Below are positions 59,319 through 64,000 of a DNA stretch of 64,000 nucleotides, piece after piece; the stretch's first letter is position 1, and each line of letters starts with the position of its first letter. Source of the DNA: a beta proteobacterium AAP99 (lineage in GTDB: Bacteria; Pseudomonadota; Gammaproteobacteria; Burkholderiales; Burkholderiaceae_C); the NCBI GenBank assembly GCA_001295775.1, contig LJIA01000007.1:61001-125000 (forward strand). The letters are read 5' to 3'. A program made the translations under genes and the position numbers. The notes under the pieces were generated by a model. That model did no database searches and was not told the origin of the DNA. It worked only from the letters and a program-made list of their open reading frames with translations.

Positions 59319-59822
59319 TCAGCCCATATTGGGCAACACCAGGCAGATACTGGCCACGACACTCAGCACGGTGCGCAGATAAAGAAATCCGCGGGTCCAA
59401 CCCCAGCGTGTATGCGTGAGCCAGTCAAACGCCAGCGCCAGCGCTAATCCGGCCGCCAGCCACATGCCGCGATGGCTCAAGGCGGGCAGCACCCAAGCAA
59501 GCCAGGCCCAAAGCGAAGGTATGACGCCCCACGTCAAGCGCCACCAGGGTGCCGCCAATAGCCCGGCCGCTTCATCAGTGGCGCGTGGCGAGCCGGCCCA
59601 ATGCAGCGCTCCCACGAATGACAGAATGCAGGCGGCATAAGCATGCTGAATCTGCAGCACGGTATCTGCCGTGTTGCCTGCCGGGCTGATGAATAGGTAA
59701 ATCGCAGTGGCCGCAAAGGGAATCAAGCCGCTCAGACCCAGCGCGAGCACTGCCATTGAGGGTGCGGATTCGCGGCGGCCGACCGCCACCACAGAAGGTT
59801 CGGAATGCTGAGGTTTTTTCAT
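59319..59822 (-). CDS. DUF3429 family integral membrane protein
   Basis: The 167-residue protein has four to five membrane helices: LALGLSGLIPFAATAIYLFI, QIQHAYAACILSFVGALHWAG, RLTWGVIPSLWAWLAWVLP, GMWLAAGLALALAFDWL and LYLRTVLSVVASICLVLP. The 'GLIPF', 'YAACILSFVGALHWG' and 'WGVIPSLWAWLAL' blocks are the DUF3429 pattern. Members are widespread in Proteobacteria without an assigned function. The ATG at 59822 gives a short cytoplasmic N-terminus before helix 1. It is divergent from the GGDEF/EAL gene. Confidence 0.85.
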   Translation of the reverse strand: MKKPQHSEPSVVAVGRRESAPSMAVLALGLSGLIPFAATAIYLFISPAGNTADTVLQIQHAYAACILSFVGALHWAGSPRATDEAAGLLAAPWWRLTWGVIPSLWAWLAWVLPALSHRGMWLAAGLALALAFDWLTHTRWGWTRGFLYLRTVLSVVASICLVLPNMG

Positions 59823-60109
59823 CAGCCGGGAGTTTGAAGGAAATTCTGCTTGGAGTGCGAAGGCAAGCGCAGCGTGTTGCACACAGCAAACGGCGCGGCG
59901 GCCCCGTGCCGGCTTCGCTTCAGCAACTTCGTGCGCGTGTTCGTTGCAAGCAGGCTTGAAGGCCATGCAATTGCACGCGCGCAAACGCCGCAGGGGTAAA
60001 TCTGCGGGCATACTTGTGCGTCTGTTCCATTGCGGCATTTCTGGCCGCGCACTGCAACGCCGCATTCCCAGCCCGCCACGTGTCTGCCAAGCTGTCCGCA
60101 CTGAACCCC

Positions 60110-63100
60110 ATGGCCATACGCGGCAGCACCGATGAGGCGCAGGCCGCCGGTGCGGAGCATCTGCAGCGCCTCGCGCTCGGATGGATCGAGTCGTCTGGCG
60201 CAAATCTGATGTTTGTGGATTCGCTGGGCCAGATCATCTGGGCGTCGGACAGCGCCCGGCACTTCGTCAGCCACCGTCTGGGCGTGGGCACGGCGCTCAG
60301 CAGTCTGGTGGCGCCCCGCTACGCCAACCGCGCGCGTCGGCTGCTGGCTCACCTCTGGGTGGAAGCCGAGCGCAAGCCGCAGCGCATCCAGGTGCCCGTG
60401 GCGCTGCGCGAAACGCCGGACAAGCGCATGACCTTGCGCTTGCACGCCAGCGTGGTTCGCCTGCCCGGCGCCGCCAATGATCGGGTGCTGGCGCTGGAAG
60501 TGCGCGATCTGACCGAACCGCGGCTGAGGGATCGGCTGCTCAAGCGCCTGCGCCAGGTCTATCTGCCAAGCCTTGCGGGTGCGGGCGGCAAAACCACTGG
60601 CGCGCTGGCAGAGGCCGTACGCCAGGCGGTTTTCCTGCGCGAACTCAGCGCCATTTCGACGACGGTGGTGCTGGTGGCAGGAACCGATGGCGTGCTGACC
60701 TATATCAGTCCGTCCGCGGCAGACCATCTGGGCGTTCAGGTGGATCGCATCATCGGTCGCGGTGCACTCTGGCTGCTGATTCCGGAAGACCGCGCCGCTG
60801 CGGCGGAATTCTTCACCCGGGTGATTGCGGCCGACGTAGGGACGGTTTCGCGTTTCGAGGGACGGATTCGCCGCTCGGACGGTCAGTTGCGCACGGTCGA
60901 AGTCGAGGCGCTGAACTGCACCCGCATGCCCGCCATCAGCGGCATGGTGGCCGTCGTGCGTGACGTCACTCAGGAGCGGGCGGTCAGCGAAGCGCTGGTG
61001 CAAAGCGAGCGGCGCTTCTCCGCGCTGATCGAGCACGCCGTGGACATCGTCCTCGTGCTCGACGCCGAGGGCCTGGTCCGCTACATCAGCCCGAACATCG
61101 AGCGCTACACGGGCTATGCCCCCCAGGAACTGGTGGGTGACAGCATCCGGCGCATTCTCCATCCGGAAGACGCGGAGTATCTGTTTGCGCGCCTCACCGC
61201 CGTGGTGGAGGGCGACGGGCGGCGCGGCCTGCTGCCCATGCGGCACCGGATCGTCGCGAAGGACGGTTCGGTGCGCTACATGTCCTCGATCGGCCGTAGT
61301 CGCGTGGACGATCCCGCCGTGGGCGGCATCATCATCAACAGTCGAGACATTTCCACCGAAGCGGCCGAGCAGGCGCGTCGCGACGAGGAAAGCGCGCGCT
61401 CCGCGCGGTACCGAGAAAAGCTTGTCGAGCTGGCGGTGCTGCGCCGTGTGGAGTGGCCCGAAAGCCTGGAACGCCTGCTTTCGGCCGGGGCCCAAACCCT
61501 GGGTGCTGATCTGGCCAGTTTCTGGCGCCTGCGCGCCGAGCCCGAGCGCGTGGAGTGCGAGCTGGCCTGGTCGGCCCAGGCCGAGCGGGCGGCCCGCGTC
61601 AAGGGGGTCACGCTGACGGCCGAAGCCTTCCCGGCTTACTTCGAGGCGATTCGCGACAACCGGCCGATGTCCGCCGCCTGGGCGGCAGATCACCCGGGCA
61701 TGCATGCGGTCTGTCTCGAGCCCGGCTTCGAGGACACCGGTGCGATTCTGGACGTTCCGGTCTGGGTGGATGGCCGTGTGGTGGGCGTGCTGAGCTTCAA
61801 GCATTTCGGCCAGCCCCGAACATGGCTCGCTGAAGACGAGAACTTCGCCACGCACCTGTCGAGTTTGCTCGCACTGGCGCTGGAGTCCGCCATGCTGCGC
61901 GAGGCCGAAAAGCGGATCGAGCGCCTGGCCTGGCTGGATTCCCTGACCGGGCTGCCCAACCGCAACCTGCTGCGCGAACGCATGACGCGACTGATCGAGT
62001 ATGTCTCGCGCAAGGGCACGCGCATGGCGGTGCTGCTGCTGGACCTCGACCGGTTCAAGGAAGTCAATGACACCTACGGCCACCATGTCGGTGACGCACT
62101 GCTCAAGAACACGGCCACCGCGCTACAGCGCGCCGTGGGCAAGGACGGCTGGGTGGCGCGTCTGGGCGGTGACGAGTTCGTGATCCTGGTGCCGCGCTTC
62201 GAGCATCGGGACGACCTGGCGAGGCTGGCTGGCCGGATTGCAGAGAGCCTGTCAGCGGCCGAAGTGCCCCGTGGCATCGAATTCGCGGTGACGACCTCTA
62301 TCGGCATTGCCGTGTTTCCGGAACATGGGCGGTCGATCTCCGCGTTGCTCAAGCACGCAGACGCCGCCATGTACCAGGCCAAGTCCAGCGGCCGAGCGAC
62401 CTTCCACTTCTACAACGCCTTCCGGCACAACATTGAGAGCCGCGAACAGCGCCTGGCCAAGCAGATCCAGCGTGCGATCGAGCAGAACCAGCTCGTGCTG
62501 CACTTCCAGCCGCAGGTAGCAATCGATACAGGCATGCCCACCGGCATGGAAGCGCTCGTTCGCTGGCAGCACCCGGAACGCGGGCTCCTGTACCCGGAAG
62601 CCTTCCTCTCGGCCATCGAAGAGTTCGGGCTGACCGAGTCGCTCACCAAGTATGTGAGCCGCTTGGCCTGCAAGCACATCGCCCGCTGGCGTGCGATGGG
62701 CATCCCCACGCCACCGGTGTCGATCAACATCACCGGACGGGAATTCTGTGACCTGCGGCTGCCGAACATCCTGAAGCAGGCACTGGCCGAATTCGAGTTG
62801 CCGGCAAATGCCATTGTGGTCGAGGTGACCGAAGGGTCACTGGTGCATGACAACGAAGTGGCGGTGGAAGTGTTCAAGGCCCTGTCGCAGGCCGGCATCC
62901 ACATCAGCCTGGACGACTTTGGCATGGGCTACTCGTCGCTGTCCTATCTGAAGCGCCTGCCGCTGAACTCCATCAAGATTGACCGCTCCTTCATCGAGAA
63001 CCTGCCGATGGATGCAGACTCGGCCGCCATCACCCAGGCGATCGTCTCGATGGCGCGCCACCTGAACCTGGGCATCGTCGCTGAGGGTGTGGAGCGCTCC

Positions 63101-63217
63101 AGCCAGGCGGAATTCCTCTTGCGCCTGGGCTGCCGCCACGCGCAAGGCTATCTATATGGTGCGCCGCTGGACCACGCGGCCGTCCAAGCCTTCCTGGAAG
63201 CACGCGCCAGCGCCTAA
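60110..63217 (+). CDS. PAS/GAF diguanylate cyclase-phosphodiesterase (GGDEF-EAL)
   Basis: The 1035-residue cytoplasmic c-di-GMP enzyme has an N-terminal PAS-like domain (about 15-140). Two further PAS domains follow (about 190-300 and 310-425; [51 protein letters not shown] is classical), then a GAF domain (about 440-600). The GGDEF domain has an intact motif RLGGDEF (686-690). The EAL domain has EALVRWQHP (814-816) and metal and catalytic blocks [32 protein letters not shown] and EGVE. The inhibitory RxxD site before GGDEF reads VGKD and is lost. Both activities are therefore possible, without product feedback at the I-site. The ATG at 60110 is chosen; a GTG at 60080 and a TTG at 60014 are alternatives. 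Confidence 0.93.
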   Translation: MAIRGSTDEAQAAGAEHLQRLALGWIESSGANLMFVDSLGQIIWASDSARHFVSHRLGVGTALSSLVAPRYANRARRLLAHLWVEAERKPQRIQVPVALRETPDKRMTLRLHASVVRLPGAANDRVLALEVRDLTEPRLRDRLLKRLRQVYLPSLAGAGGKTTGALAEAVRQAVFLRELSAISTTVVLVAGTDGVLTYISPSAADHLGVQVDRIIGRGALWLLIPEDRAAAAEFFTRVIAADVGTVSRFEGRIRRSDGQLRTVEVEALNCTRMPAISGMVAVVRDVTQERAVSEALVQSERRFSALIEHAVDIVLVLDAEGLVRYISPNIERYTGYAPQELVGDSIRRILHPEDAEYLFARLTAVVEGDGRRGLLPMRHRIVAKDGSVRYMSSIGRSRVDDPAVGGIIINSRDISTEAAEQARRDEESARSARYREKLVELAVLRRVEWPESLERLLSAGAQTLGADLASFWRLRAEPERVECELAWSAQAERAARVKGVTLTAEAFPAYFEAIRDNRPMSAAWAADHPGMHAVCLEPGFEDTGAILDVPVWVDGRVVGVLSFKHFGQPRTWLAEDENFATHLSSLLALALESAMLREAEKRIERLAWLDSLTGLPNRNLLRERMTRLIEYVSRKGTRMAVLLLDLDRFKEVNDTYGHHVGDALLKNTATALQRAVGKDGWVARLGGDEFVILVPRFEHRDDLARLAGRIAESLSAAEVPRGIEFAVTTSIGIAVFPEHGRSISALLKHADAAMYQAKSSGRATFHFYNAFRHNIESREQRLAKQIQRAIEQNQLVLHFQPQVAIDTGMPTGMEALVRWQHPERGLLYPEAFLSAIEEFGLTESLTKYVSRLACKHIARWRAMGIPTPPVSINITGREFCDLRLPNILKQALAEFELPANAIVVEVTEGSLVHDNEVAVEVFKALSQAGIHISLDDFGMGYSSLSYLKRLPLNSIKIDRSFIENLPMDADSAAITQAIVSMARHLNLGIVAEGVERSSQAEFLLRLGCRHAQGYLYGAPLDHAAVQAFLEARASA

Positions 63218-63291
63218 AGCGATCGGGCGCGAAGCCGCGCCCCTTGCTGCCGCTACAGTTGGCAGCTCCAGCATTCTTCCCGGAGCATTCC

Positions 63292-64000
63292 GTGTCCGAC
63301 TACCAAAACCTGCTTGTGGAGCAGCACGATCGCGTGCTGCTTGTTCGCCTGAATCGTCCGAAGCAACTGAATGCGCTCAACGATGCGCTGATGGACGAGC
63401 TGGGCGTTGCCCTCAGCCGGGCAGACGCTGATGACGCTATCGGTTGCATTGTCATCACCGGCAGTGAGCGTGCGTTTGCAGCGGGCGCCGACATCTCGGC
63501 CATGGCGACATGGACCTATATGGATGTCTATCGGACGGACTACATCACACGTAACTGGGAAACGCTGCGCCGTATCCGCAAGCCAGTGATCGCGGCGGTG
63601 GCCGGCTACGCCTTGGGAGGCGGATGCGAGCTCGCCATGATGTGCGACATCCTCATTGCGGGCCAGGGCGCTAAGTTCGGCCAGCCCGAGGTCAAGCTGG
63701 GCATCCTGCCCGGAGCGGGCGGCACGCAGCGCCTACCACGAGCCGTGGGCAAGGCCAAGGCCATGGATCTGTGTCTGACCGCCCGCAACATGAGTGCCGA
63801 AGAGGCCGAGCGCGCCGGGCTGGTGTCACGCATCGTTCCTGACGATCAGGTCGTGAGCGAAGCGCTGAGCATGGCGGCCCAGATCGCCGCGATGTCCCTG
63901 CCCATCGTCATGATGATCAAGGAAAGCGTCAATCGCGCCTACGAGTCGCCGCTCTCTGAGGGGCTGCTGTTTGAACGCCGCGTCTTCCACGCGGCGTTCG
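63292..64000 (+). CDS. Enoyl-CoA hydratase, 3' end cut by window edge
   Basis: This crotonase-family enzyme hydrates trans-2-enoyl-CoA in fatty-acid beta-oxidation or related pathways. The 236 visible residues start [37 protein letters not shown]. They contain oxyanion-hole segments ([11 protein letters not shown] and [18 protein letters not shown]) with a catalytic Glu in each of GGGCELAM and [24 protein letters not shown]. This is the true hydratase pattern. About 20 residues are missing at the end. The start is a GTG at 63292 with GGAG about seven bases upstream. It is read in the same direction as the GGDEF/EAL gene but is functionally unrelated. Confidence 0.95.
   Translation, partial: MSDYQNLLVEQHDRVLLVRLNRPKQLNALNDALMDELGVALSRADADDAIGCIVITGSERAFAAGADISAMATWTYMDVYRTDYITRNWETLRRIRKPVIAAVAGYALGGGCELAMMCDILIAGQGAKFGQPEVKLGILPGAGGTQRLPRAVGKAKAMDLCLTARNMSAEEAERAGLVSRIVPDDQVVSEALSMAAQIAAMSLPIVMMIKESVNRAYESPLSEGLLFERRVFHAAF

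Noticed and set aside
59822..62086. Minus-strand open frame of 754 codons
   Set aside because: It is antisense to the clear PAS/GAF/GGDEF protein and has the His/Gln/Arg-rich composition of a shadow frame.

Overview
The window is chromosomal DNA from a GC-rich betaproteobacterium. It is most likely a member of Burkholderiales or a close relative; I cannot name the genus. The evidence is the RpoH type, a betaproteobacterial H-NS-like protein, the RND/NodT efflux operon, the codon bias toward G/C at third positions, and the large number of PAS, response-regulator and c-di-GMP proteins. Both edges cut genes: rpoH at the left and an enoyl-CoA hydratase at the right. I found no tRNA, rRNA, CRISPR array or insertion sequence.

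Region 1 (1-4214) holds the heat-shock sigma factor gene rpoH, with a perfect CIRCE operator in its promoter. Three uncharacterised genes follow, one carrying an in-frame 12-bp tandem repeat, and then an AraC-type regulator. Region 2 (4396-14129) is a dense signalling island. Two leftward genes (MerR-type HTH-REC and REC-HPt) diverge from a rightward operon. That operon encodes a histidine-kinase relative that has lost its catalytic residues, a single-domain response regulator, an HD-GYP c-di-GMP phosphodiesterase, an H-NOX-like protein, an HNOBA-PAS histidine kinase, an orphan periplasmic solute-binding protein and a membrane PAS-PAS histidine kinase. A convergent response regulator closes the island. 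It looks like a gas or heme sensing and c-di-GMP control unit with several unusual parts. Region 3 (14233-21320) is a TetR-controlled NodT-adaptor-RND efflux operon with a strong terminator. Related operator-like palindromes lie at both ends. mnmH (tRNA 2-selenouridine synthase) and galE follow.

Region 4 (23754-58640) is devoted to surface polysaccharide. A leftward operon carries a WecA/MraY-type initiating transferase, a YjbE-like small protein, YjbH, a MORN-repeat protein, manC and galU. Divergent from it are an SLBB export protein and a Wzz-type chain-length protein. A long, mostly translationally coupled cluster follows: a complete GDP-sugar-type legionaminic acid pathway (legB, legC, legG, legI, a NeuD/LegH-like acetyltransferase, ptmE, ptmF, legF, ptmA), then wzx, a wzy-like gene and a putative nonulosonate transferase. 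Next comes a wbuX-wbuY-wbuZ-fnlA-fnlB-fnlC-wbuB-wbuC cassette that predicts L-FucNAc or its acetamidino form, and a convergent rmlCBDA operon for dTDP-L-rhamnose. The predicted product is a Wzx/Wzy-assembled glycan containing legionaminic acid and an (amidinated) N-acetyl-L-fucosamine, with L-rhamnose available.

Region 5 (58803-64000) contains an H-NS-like gene with a strong terminator, a DUF3429 membrane protein, a large PAS/GAF/GGDEF/EAL protein and the start of an enoyl-CoA hydratase gene. All calls come from reading motifs in the sequence; no database search was run.
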